From an uncultured Oxalobacteraceae bacterium (GTDB lineage Bacteria > Pseudomonadota > Gammaproteobacteria > Burkholderiales > Burkholderiaceae), in NCBI GenBank assembly GCA_946479705.1, contig CAMLHI010000089.1, forward strand, positions 1 through 7,663: DNA of 7,663 nt, written 5' to 3'. How positions within the stretch are numbered: the stretch's first letter is position 1; each line of letters begins with the position of its first letter. Shown here one piece after another: positions 1-5,915 of the stretch. The notes beneath the pieces were generated by a model. It was not told where the DNA came from. It saw only the letters and a list, made by a program, of their open reading frames with translations, and did no database searches. A program made the translations under genes and the position numbers.

Positions 1-1082
1 TTGTTCTTGTCGGTCGAGGCCCATTCGCCCATGATCACCGGTGTCCCGTTGAGGATGAATTTGCGGTTCAGCCGGTCGAACAGGCCATCGAGCTCGGCCT
101 GGCCGCTGAACACGGCCGGGCCCTTTTGATTGAGGGCGAAGTCGTAGGGCGAATACGCGTGGGCCGAGACGGCGATCATCTTGTCCTTGGGCAGCACCAC
201 GGCGTTCACCTGGGCCTCGCTGACGCCGGCCGCGTAGGCCGGCAGCATGACCAGGCGCCGCAGGTTGTTGCCGCCCGTGGCGCGGATGGCCGCCAGCCCG
301 GCGGCATTGAGGCGGTTGACGACCGCGTAATACTCGGGCTTGCCGGACCAGTCGTCGACACCATCGATGGCAACGCGCGGCTCGTTCATCACTTCGAAAA
401 TCACGTGGTGGTCGTATTTCTTGAAGCGTTCGCCGATCTGGGTCCACAGCTTGACCAGGACATCTTTCGCGGCCGCCTCGTTGGCCAGCGTGGGGGCTTC
501 CCAGCCGCTGTTGTGATGGATATTGACAATGACGTACATACCATTGTCGAGCGCATAGTTGGCAATTTCCTCGACCCGCTTGAGCCAAACGGCATCGATG
601 ATTTTCGCGCTGCCCGACACATGGTCGTCCCAGCTCACCGGCAGGCGCAGGGAGCGGAAGCCGACCTTCTTGAGGGCGTCCAGGTTGGCCTTGGTGGTGA
701 CCGGATTGCCCCAGGCGGTTTCGTCGGCCAGGGCGCTGGAGGTATTGCCGGTCGCGTCCATCGTGTTGCCGAGGTTCCATCCCACGCCCATGTCCGCGGC
801 GATGTCGAAGCCGCTGCGCATCTGGCAGGCGGCGCCGTTCTCGGTGCCGGTGCCGTCGCCGTCCGGGTCGGCACTGAGGCTGCTGCAAAAGGCCAAGGTG
901 CTGACTGTCTGGAAAGGCGGGACGGTCGCCGGCGCGGTGCAGGCATTGGCCGCCGCCACAGGGGTGGCCGGCGCCATGCTGCCGCTGGCGGATGAACCGC
1001 CGTCGCAGGCCGCCAATGCCAGCCATAAGGCCGACGCCGAGGTGCGCGCCAGCAGGCGCGTGCACCAAATGGTTTGCTTCAT
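1..1082 (-). CDS. GH5 family endo-beta-1,4-glucanase/xyloglucanase lipoprotein (3' end cut by window edge)
   Basis: The first 360 residues are present; the C-terminus lies beyond base 1. Residues 1-26 form a lipoprotein signal ending in the lipobox L-A-A-C26. Next comes a low-complexity linker and a cysteine-flanked D-P-D-G-D-G loop (C66 to C86), then a GH5 (beta/alpha)8 barrel from about residue 90. Visible hallmarks are GWNLGNTMDA (101-110), R146-L-P-V, H189-H190, the acid/base E234 in VMNEP, H308-x-Y310 and the nucleophile E353 in MGEW. The GWNLGNTMDA block is typical of the GH5_4-like endoglucanases, which include xyloglucanases. Start ATG at 1082 has a GGGGAGA ribosome binding site 7 nt upstream. 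It lies 123 nt behind the GH74 gene on the same strand, and together they suggest backbone cleavage of xyloglucan. Substrate could also be beta-glucan or cellulose. Asp at +2 after the lipid cysteine would, by the E. coli rule, favour inner-membrane retention. Family call is firm; substrate is inferred. Confidence 0.93.
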   Translation of the reverse strand, partial: MKQTIWCTRLLARTSASALWLALAACDGGSSASGSMAPATPVAAANACTAPATVPPFQTVSTLAFCSSLSADPDGDGTGTENGAACQMRSGFDIAADMGVGWNLGNTMDATGNTSSALADETAWGNPVTTKANLDALKKVGFRSLRLPVSWDDHVSGSAKIIDAVWLKRVEEIANYALDNGMYVIVNIHHNSGWEAPTLANEAAAKDVLVKLWTQIGERFKKYDHHVIFEVMNEPRVAIDGVDDWSGKPEYYAVVNRLNAAGLAAIRATGGNNLRRLVMLPAYAAGVSEAQVNAVVLPKDKMIAVSAHAYSPYDFALNQKGPAVFSGQAELDGLFDRLNRKFILNGTPVIMGEWASTDKN

Positions 1083-1089
1083 TGGATTG

Positions 1090-1096
1090 TCTCCCC
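1090..1096 (-). promoter_or_regulatory. Ribosome binding site of the GH5 gene
   Basis: Read on the minus strand this is GGGGAGA, 7 nt before ATG at 1082. It fixes the start and places the lipobox cysteine at residue 26. Confidence 0.7.
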
Positions 1097-1133
1097 AAGC
1101 GAACGTTATGGCCGCATCGCGCAAACACGGCCG

Positions 1134-1164
1134 ATTATGCATGCATCATGGGGCGGCGCCTCAA
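1134..1164 (-). promoter_or_regulatory. Candidate internal promoter ahead of the GH5 gene
   Basis: On the minus strand, TTGAGG (1159-1164) and CATAAT (1134-1139, five of six bases of TATAAT) are separated by 19 bp. The predicted transcript would carry a leader of roughly 45 nt before the GH5 ATG. The spacer is longer than the 17 bp optimum. The self-complementary decamer ATGCATGCAT (1137-1146) overlaps the -10 box and could be an operator. This is a pattern match only. Confidence 0.25.
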
Positions 1165-1169
1165 TTATT

Positions 1170-1187
1170 GGCAATTGTAAAATTGCC
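1170..1187 (-). terminator. Hairpin between GH74 and GH5 genes, possible attenuator or partial terminator
   Basis: GGCAATT and AATTGCC form a perfect 7-bp stem around a 4-nt loop, beginning 18 nt after the GH74 stop codon. The stem is AT-rich and is followed on the minus strand by AATAATTG, not a U-tract, so strong intrinsic termination is unlikely. It may stabilise the upstream mRNA end or lower expression of the GH5 gene relative to the two genes before it. Confidence 0.35.
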
Positions 1188-1205
1188 GACCCGGAGGAAC
1201 GATTA

Positions 1206-3338
1206 CTAGCGACAAGCCTGTCCGGTGGTCGACGCGCCCATCACCAGGCCGCGGCCGCCCGTGCTCATATAGACGACGCCGGGCCGGTTCATGTCGCCCA
1301 CGACGAACTGGCCATTGCCCAGGCCGCCGTACTGATGTTGGTCGTCATTGACGCGCACCCAGCTGGCGCCGGTATCGGCCGAACAAAACATGCCGCGCGC
1401 CCCATCGATGGTGCCCCACAGATAGACGGTGGGATAGGAGGCCCCGGCCGGCGCCTTGCCGAAGCCAACCGCGGCGGCCTCGGTGACATTGCGCAGGGGC
1501 GCGAAGCTGTTGCCGCCATCGGTCGAGCGCACCAGCCCGCCGCCGTACAGCGCCACCCACAGGTCGCCCGTACGTTCGGGCGCCGCGCGCACCACCTTCG
1601 ATCCCCAGGCGCTCGGCAACTTGCCGGCCGGACGGAAGCTGGCGCCGGCATCCTTGCTCACGAGCAGGCGCTCGCCATCGAGGGCGTAAAAGCGCTTGGG
1701 ATCGACCGGATCGGCCACCGGGTAGGCGTTGTTCACGCTTAAGCCGTCGACCTTGGTCCAGCTGGCGCCGGCATTGCTGGAGAGGTAGCTGTCGCTGCTG
1801 TTCTCCGGACTGTGCAGCAGTACCTCGCCGCTGGCGTTGAGCGCGACCTGGCCCTTCTGGCCATGCATGGCGGCGGTCCTGGTCCAAGTCTTGCCCATAT
1901 CTCCGGACAGGTACATGGCATTGCCGACCCGGGCCAGCACCTTGCTGTTGCCGGTCGCGTAAGCCAGGCCGCTGGTGGTGCCCATGGTGGGCTTCACGAT
2001 GGCCGGATACTGGTGCAGGTCGCCATGGACGAAGCCGTCGTAGTCGCCGATGACCGATACCAGCGGCCCTTGCGGGATGCTGACCAGGCCCAGCGGCACG
2101 GTTTCTTCCAGGCCGGCCACGTGGAACGCCCAGGTCACCGGCTTGGCTTCGATGTTGGGAGTGCGGAAAATGCCATTGCCGGAGACGACGATCGCCGCGC
2201 GCGGATCGGCCGGGTCGAATTCGATCGACGCCGCCCAGTGGATGGAATTGCCGTCGATCCAGCTGATCGATTTGGGGTCGAGCACGAAGCCCTGGGCAAT
2301 CACGTCGGTCCAGCTGGCGCCGCCATCCTTGCTGTAGAAGATGGCGTCGCCACCGGCTTTGCCGTACTGGCGGGCGTAATGGTTGATGGTGGAAACGGCG
2401 AGCCGCGCGGGATTGGCGGGGTCGACCGTGATGCCCGAGTAGGCGCGGTTCAGCGGCGGCGTGATATTGGTCCAGGCGCCGCTCGCCAGCCGGTATTTCC
2501 AGACTTGTCCCTGGTCCAGGGGCTCGGCGGCGGAATTGCTCCACGGACCGGCGCCATTGCCGTAGGTGACGATCAGCTCGCCGCCGGCCAGCACGGCGCG
2601 CTGCGGCATCAAGGCCGACGGCGCCCCGGCCACCGGCACGAAGCTGGCGCCGGCATCGCTGGAGATCCACAGGTTGGCGGTGCCGCGCGAAACGCCGACG
2701 ATGATGCGCTGGGCCGCGCCCTTGGCCACGCTGGCCGGATCGAGCAGCACGAAGGGAATGCCGTTGCCGCTCGGCGTGGTCGTCACGTCGAGCGCGTCGA
2801 CGCGGCGCCAGTTCAGGCCCGCGTCGACGCTCTTGAACAGGCCGTTGGCACGGGTGCCGACGTACAGGATGCTGCCATTGGCGGGGTCCACCTGCAGCTT
2901 TTCACCGCTGTTGCGGCCCATGCCGTTGCCGTGCGCCTTGAACTGGGCGGTGACGTCGACCTTGGTGAAGGTCTTGCCGTAATCGCTGGACCGGAGGATG
3001 GCGGTGCTGCCGCCGTTGTGGTACTCGGTCCCGGCCAGCATGTAGAGCTTGTTGGGCGCGCGCGGGTCGATGGCCAGCGCTTCGATGCCCAGCAAGCCGA
3101 TTTCGCGCTCGGACATCCAGTCCGTCAGCGGCACCCAGCGCGCCGTTGCACCGTCCCAGCGGTAAGCGCCGCCCACGTCGGTGCGGGCGTATACGAGGCC
3201 GGACTCGGCCCTGCTGGTGACCAGGCCGGAGACGAAACCGCCGCCGCCGATGGCCACATTACTCCACTGGTAAGGGGCTGCCCATGCGCTGCCAGCGATC
3301 AGCAAGCCCAGGCACAAGGAAATTGATTTGGTCCACAT
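1206..3338 (-). CDS. GH74 xyloglucanase, secreted
   Basis: This 710-residue protein hydrolyses the beta-1,4-glucan backbone of xyloglucan. Residues 1-20 are a Sec signal peptide with an A-W-A cleavage site before APYQW. The rest matches the two seven-bladed propellers of GH74, with no room for an extra carbohydrate-binding module. The two catalytic aspartates expected for the family are D54 in ARTDVGGAYRW and D432 in GDYDGF. Nine Asp-box motifs (S-x-D-x-G-x-x-W/F) start at residues 117, 170, 226, 336, 478, 520, 561, 605 and 653; the one at 520 has Asn in place of Asp. The frame stays open to a Met at 3392, but the ATG at 3338 is preferred because it gives a clean signal peptide and has AGGGAG 8 nt upstream. 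It begins 2 nt after the esterase stop, so translation is probably coupled. It ends in tandem stops, TAG then TAA. Endo versus reducing-end exo action cannot be decided from sequence alone. Confidence 0.96.
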   Translation of the reverse strand: MWTKSISLCLGLLIAGSAWAAPYQWSNVAIGGGGFVSGLVTSRAESGLVYARTDVGGAYRWDGATARWVPLTDWMSEREIGLLGIEALAIDPRAPNKLYMLAGTEYHNGGSTAILRSSDYGKTFTKVDVTAQFKAHGNGMGRNSGEKLQVDPANGSILYVGTRANGLFKSVDAGLNWRRVDALDVTTTPSGNGIPFVLLDPASVAKGAAQRIIVGVSRGTANLWISSDAGASFVPVAGAPSALMPQRAVLAGGELIVTYGNGAGPWSNSAAEPLDQGQVWKYRLASGAWTNITPPLNRAYSGITVDPANPARLAVSTINHYARQYGKAGGDAIFYSKDGGASWTDVIAQGFVLDPKSISWIDGNSIHWAASIEFDPADPRAAIVVSGNGIFRTPNIEAKPVTWAFHVAGLEETVPLGLVSIPQGPLVSVIGDYDGFVHGDLHQYPAIVKPTMGTTSGLAYATGNSKVLARVGNAMYLSGDMGKTWTRTAAMHGQKGQVALNASGEVLLHSPENSSDSYLSSNAGASWTKVDGLSVNNAYPVADPVDPKRFYALDGERLLVSKDAGASFRPAGKLPSAWGSKVVRAAPERTGDLWVALYGGGLVRSTDGGNSFAPLRNVTEAAAVGFGKAPAGASYPTVYLWGTIDGARGMFCSADTGASWVRVNDDQHQYGGLGNGQFVVGDMNRPGVVYMSTGGRGLVMGASTTGQACR

Positions 3339-3340
3339 GC

Positions 3341-4660
3341 TCAGTGCTCCCTGATCAGGCGTTCGAGTTCGGGGCGCATGGCATTGGCCCACAGCTCATA
3401 GCCTTTTTCGTTCGGATGCAGGAGGTCGGGCATGATGTCGACCGGCAGGGTGCCGTCCGCTTGCAGGAATGCCTGGTTGATATTCAGGAAAAACACCTTC
3501 TTGTTGTCGGCCAGCGAGGGCAGGATCGCGTTGATCTTCTCGTTGAGCTGACGCATGGCGCCGGCGGGCGTGGCGTCGCGCGGGAACACGGCCAGCAGCA
3601 GGATCCTGGTGTTGGGCAGGCGGCGCTGTACTTCGGCGATATTGCGGGCGATGGCCGCCGCCGTGGTGGCCGGGCTATCCTGGCGATGGCCGGTATTGTT
3701 GGTGCCGAACATCAACACCGCGAGTTTCGGCGCGAGGCCGTCGAGTTCGCCGTGCTGCAGGCGCCACAGGACATTCTCGGTGCGGTCGCCGCTGAACCCC
3801 AGGTCGAGCGCGTTGTATTGCTTGTAATTGCGCTCCCAGACCTTGGCGCCGGCCGTTTCCCAGCCTTGGGTAATCGAGTCGCCGATGAAGATCAGCTCGG
3901 GAGACTTGCCCGCCGCTTTCAGCGCTTTCACTTCATCGAGCTTTTGCTGGTGGCGCGGCAGCCACCAGTCGATCGACCACCATTCGGCCAGCGGGGCCGG
4001 GGTGACGCTGGCGGTCTTGTAATCGGCGCAGCTGGTGTTTGGGGTGCCGGCCGGATCGATGACGATATTGGCAACGCTGACGTCGCCATTGCCGCCGCCG
4101 TCCAGGGTGAATGGGCGGGTGACGCTCTGGAAGGAATCGCCTTCGCGCACGAAACAGGAGAGCGGCAGCACCACGTGCTGCCAGCCCTTGCCCTGGGCCG
4201 CGCGGCCTGGCGCCACGTACGGTACCGAGCGCTCGCAACCGTTGCCGCAGCCGAGCACGATGTTGAAGCCGCCCTTGGCCAGGTCCTGCACGTTCAGGTC
4301 GAACGCCAGCGTGCCCTTGGCCATATACGGTGCCAGGTCGAGCGGCGCGCCTTCGATGCGCAGCGCGCCCCTCCAGACATCCTTCCAGCGCAGGGTGAGC
4401 GCGTCGGCGGCGGCCGACCTGGCCGATTTGGTGACGCTGACCAGGCTGTTCGGATTCTTGCCACCCTGGGCAAGGGTGGTCGAGGATGCCGTGAGCACTT
4501 GTTCGGTGTCGGGATCGGCGGCGGCGACGTGCATGCCGTCCAGCGGCCGGCCCTGGTACAGGGCCAGGCGGGGCGGCGCCCCGGCGGAGGGCGAGGTGGC
4601 GCATCCGGCAAGAGCGCCTGACAAGGCAAGGGCGATGGCACAACGGGACAGCAATGGCAT
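3341..4660 (-). CDS. SGNH/GDSL esterase lipoprotein with N-terminal ExoP_C-like domain, possible acetyl-xyloglucan esterase
   Basis: From the ATG at 4660 the protein has 439 residues. Residues 1-20 are a lipoprotein signal with lipobox L-A-G-C20 and Ala at +2. Residues about 55-205 resemble the beta-sandwich found at the C-terminus of ExoP-type GH3 glucosidases, including paired cysteines in GCGNGC (C138, C142) and a LPLSCF block (C169). The SGNH hydrolase domain follows from about residue 225: block I GDSITQG with nucleophile S262, block II GFSGDRTENV (G291), block III GTNN (N321) and block V D412-L-L-H415. All catalytic positions are present. Members deacetylate glycans or act on other esters; the GH74 and GH5 neighbours suggest acetylated xyloglucan, which is inference. 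It is first in the cluster and coupled to GH74. The frame continues to a GTG at 4690, but the ATG gives a better signal peptide; neither has a strong ribosome binding site. Confidence 0.9.
   Translation of the reverse strand: MPLLSRCAIALALSGALAGCATSPSAGAPPRLALYQGRPLDGMHVAAADPDTEQVLTASSTTLAQGGKNPNSLVSVTKSARSAAADALTLRWKDVWRGALRIEGAPLDLAPYMAKGTLAFDLNVQDLAKGGFNIVLGCGNGCERSVPYVAPGRAAQGKGWQHVVLPLSCFVREGDSFQSVTRPFTLDGGGNGDVSVANIVIDPAGTPNTSCADYKTASVTPAPLAEWWSIDWWLPRHQQKLDEVKALKAAGKSPELIFIGDSITQGWETAGAKVWERNYKQYNALDLGFSGDRTENVLWRLQHGELDGLAPKLAVLMFGTNNTGHRQDSPATTAAAIARNIAEVQRRLPNTRILLLAVFPRDATPAGAMRQLNEKINAILPSLADNKKVFFLNINQAFLQADGTLPVDIMPDLLHPNEKGYELWANAMRPELERLIREH
3347..3352 (-). promoter_or_regulatory. 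Ribosome binding site of the GH74 gene, inside the preceding gene
   Basis: AGGGAG on the minus strand lies 8 nt before the ATG at 3338 and within the last sense codons of the SGNH esterase gene, whose TGA is at 3341-3343. This decides the GH74 start and implies translational coupling of the two genes. Confidence 0.7.
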
Positions 4661-4877
4661 GGTGGTCGTCACTCTAGAAAAATTAAACACGGTTCGGTAG
4701 GAATGGCAGCGATGATACCGCCCGCCTTAGGCCGTCGGTATGCCACTGCGAAATACCATAAGCCGTCTTGGTGATTTCCCACCGTCATCTACGGCACGAA
4801 ATGATAGCGCATGCAGCCAGCCCCGGGCGCGAAAATCGGGTATCGTGGCGCGCATCGCCAACATGAAGGAGAGTAGC
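4661..4877. promoter_or_regulatory. Divergent intergenic region with repeated ATACC/GGTAT elements
   Basis: This gap separates the xyloglucan cluster from the arsC-like gene and must hold promoters for one or both. It contains four exact copies of one pentamer in alternating orientation: ATACC at 4715-4719, GGTAT at 4737-4741, ATACC at 4753-4757 and GGTAT at 4839-4843, plus a near copy CGGTAG at 4695. The 4715 and 4736 elements form the inverted pair ATACCG/CGGTAT, 21 bp apart. TATCAT on the minus strand (4712-4717) could be a -10 box for the esterase operon and overlaps the first copy, but no good -35 box was found. No convincing plus-strand promoter was found. Read as a possible operator array; unproven. 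Confidence 0.3.
4866..4873 (+). promoter_or_regulatory. Ribosome binding site that selects a TTG start for arsC
   Basis: AAGGAGAG places its GGAG core 6 nt before TTG at 4878. The in-frame ATG at 4863 overlaps this site and has no Shine-Dalgarno sequence of its own, so TTG is the better start. Confidence 0.65.
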
Positions 4878-5237
4878 TTGACAGTCACGATTTATCACAA
4901 CGCACGCTGCGGTACCTCGCGCAACACACTGGCGCTGATCCGCGCCGCCGGCATCGAACCGGTGCAGGTCGATTACCTGCGGCATCCGCCCGCGGCGGCG
5001 GCGCTGGCGGCGCTGATCGCCCAGGCCGGACTGAGCGTGCGCGATGCCTTGCGCCAGAAGGAGGCCGTGTTTACCGAACTGGGGCTGGACAATCCGGAAC
5101 TGAGCGACGCGCAATTGATCGAGGCCATGCTGGCCCACCCGGTCCTGATCAACCGCCCCTTCGTGGCCACGCCGGCCGGGGTACGCCTGTGCCGCCCGGC
5201 CGAACGGGTCCTCGAGATCCTGCCGGCGCCGGGCTGA
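4878..5237 (+). CDS. arsC: Glutaredoxin-type arsenate reductase, ArsC family
   Basis: This 119-residue cytoplasmic protein belongs to the thioredoxin-fold ArsC family, which reduces arsenate to arsenite using glutathione and glutaredoxin. The N-terminus TVTIYHNARCGTSRNT carries the reactive cysteine C11, matching Cys12 of E. coli R773-type ArsC. R59, R93 (in INRPF) and R106 (in LCRP) match the three arginines known to bind the oxyanion (60, 94, 107), so it should be a true reductase rather than a YffB/Spx-like relative. It ends at VLEILPAPG, lacking the roughly 20-residue C-terminal extension of the E. coli enzyme, as in many short homologues. TTG at 4878 is chosen over ATG at 4863 and earlier in-frame starts because of the ribosome binding site and family N-terminus. 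No arsR, arsB or acr3 gene adjoins it, so a housekeeping or orphan role is likely. Confidence 0.88.
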   Translation: MTVTIYHNARCGTSRNTLALIRAAGIEPVQVDYLRHPPAAAALAALIAQAGLSVRDALRQKEAVFTELGLDNPELSDAQLIEAMLAHPVLINRPFVATPAGVRLCRPAERVLEILPAPG

Positions 5238-5254
5238 ATCGCGCTCCGGCGCCG
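5224..5254 (+). terminator. GC-rich hairpin over the arsC stop codon, possible terminator
   Basis: CGGCGCCGG (5224-5232) and CCGGCGCCG (5246-5254) form a perfect 9-bp stem with a 13-nt loop that contains the arsC TGA. Downstream sequence CGGAACTTATTG has only a weak U-run, so it is not a canonical intrinsic terminator. It may end or slow transcription between arsC and the glycan operon, or protect the 3' end. Each arm contains the palindrome GGCGCC, so chance in GC-rich DNA cannot be excluded. Confidence 0.35.
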
Positions 5255-5263
5255 CGGAACTTA

Positions 5264-5294
5264 TTGAACAGGGGCGCACTCCAAGGGCTAACAC
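5264..5294 (+). promoter_or_regulatory. Weak candidate promoter for the DUF4254-GT2-GT9 operon
   Basis: TTGAAC (5264-5269) and TAACAC (5289-5294) are 19 bp apart in the 75-nt gap after arsC. Both hexamers are poor matches to the sigma-70 consensus. It is listed because it is the only candidate in this gap; the operon may instead be read through from arsC. Confidence 0.15.
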
Positions 5295-5302
5295 ATCCGC
5301 CT

Positions 5303-5308
5303 GGGAGG
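5303..5308 (+). promoter_or_regulatory. Ribosome binding site of the DUF4254 gene
   Basis: GGGAGG lies 4 nt before ATG at 5313, within the purine-rich stretch TGGGAGGGAGC. It supports this start, the first in the frame that gives a normal-length family member. Confidence 0.6.
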
Positions 5309-5312
5309 GAGC

Positions 5313-5915
5313 ATGTCCATCGAGTTCGCCGCCGCGCTGCTGGTTCGCCTGCACGAACAGGCCTTGCACGATCCCGAGGTGGCCTGGCCCCCATGGCCGG
5401 AATGGACGGCGGCAGCGGCCAACCACCGCTGCAATTGCCTGCTGTGGGATGAGGAAGACCGCGCCCGGCGCACCGACGTGCCGGCCGCGGCCATCGCCGC
5501 CAGCAAGCGCCTCATCGACCGCTACAACCAGCAGCGCAACGATGCCGTCGAAGCCATCGACGAAGCCCTGCTGCACCGGCTGACCATGCCCGGGCAGGGC
5601 GCGCGTCTGCACAGCGAAACGGCCGGCGCCATGGTCGACCGGCTGTCGATCCTCACGCTCAAGATCGTGCACATGCGCGCACAGACCGAGCGCGTCGATG
5701 TGGACGCGGCGCACGTGCAGCGCTGCCTTGAAAAACTGGCGCGCCTGCAGGCCCAGCGCGCCGACCTGGCCGGCTGCCTGGACTGGCTGTTGGCCGAGAC
5801 GGTCGCCGGGCGCGCCTATTTCAAGGTCTACCGGCAGTTCAAGATGTACAACGATCCAGCCCTTAATCCTTGCCTGTATGGCCAGCGGCACGCGCCGCGG
5901 CCCGGCGACGCCTGA
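5313..5915 (+). CDS. DUF4254 family protein, glycan-locus associated
   Basis: This 200-residue protein has the hallmarks of DUF4254, a family without a function known to me, often found beside glycosyltransferase genes. Conserved blocks visible are N38-x6-W45-D-E-E48-D49-x-A-R52, the [20 protein letters not shown] segment (64-83), [18 protein letters not shown] (101-118) and [20 protein letters not shown] (170-189). It looks all-helical and cytoplasmic, with no signal peptide or membrane segment. Invariant-looking Arg, Asn, Asp and Glu in these blocks could form a polar active or binding site, but no catalytic role can be claimed. Length is normal for the family. Its stop codon shares one base with the start of the GT2 gene, so it is translated as part of the glycan operon. 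A role as an enzyme or partner in making or handing over a sugar precursor is a guess from context. Confidence 0.94.
   Translation: MSIEFAAALLVRLHEQALHDPEVAWPPWPEWTAAAANHRCNCLLWDEEDRARRTDVPAAAIAASKRLIDRYNQQRNDAVEAIDEALLHRLTMPGQGARLHSETAGAMVDRLSILTLKIVHMRAQTERVDVDAAHVQRCLEKLARLQAQRADLAGCLDWLLAETVAGRAYFKVYRQFKMYNDPALNPCLYGQRHAPRPGDA

Noticed and set aside
126..995. Plus-strand open frame of 289 codons opposite the GH5 gene
   Set aside because: Antisense shadow; the minus strand reads a clear GH5 barrel through the same bases up to the window edge.
1137..1146. ATGCATGCAT palindrome as a mobile-element or recombination site
   Set aside because: It is a single short palindrome with no flanking repeats, integrase or transposase; at most a regulatory site.
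1812..3326. Long plus-strand open frame of 504 codons opposite the GH74 gene
   Set aside because: Low-complexity Gly/Ala/Arg/Val composition without recognisable motifs; it is the antisense shadow of a well-supported GH74 gene in GC-rich DNA.
3284..4621. Plus-strand open frame of 445 codons opposite the esterase gene
   Set aside because: No family motif or supporting ribosome binding site; the opposite strand carries a complete SGNH domain with all catalytic residues.
4690..4690. GTG at 4690 as start of the esterase gene
   Set aside because: It adds ten residues before the lipoprotein signal and has no ribosome binding site; ATG 4660 gives a normal 20-residue signal to the lipid cysteine. 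Not fully excluded.
4740..4877. Upstream extension of arsC to an ATG at 4740
   Set aside because: The added residues do not resemble the family, which begins with T-V/I-T-I-Y-H-N; the ribosome binding site sits just before TTG 4878.
4785..5891. Minus-strand open frame of 368 codons across arsC and DUF4254
   Set aside because: It spans two real plus-strand genes and their gap, has no family features and no promoter or ribosome binding site.
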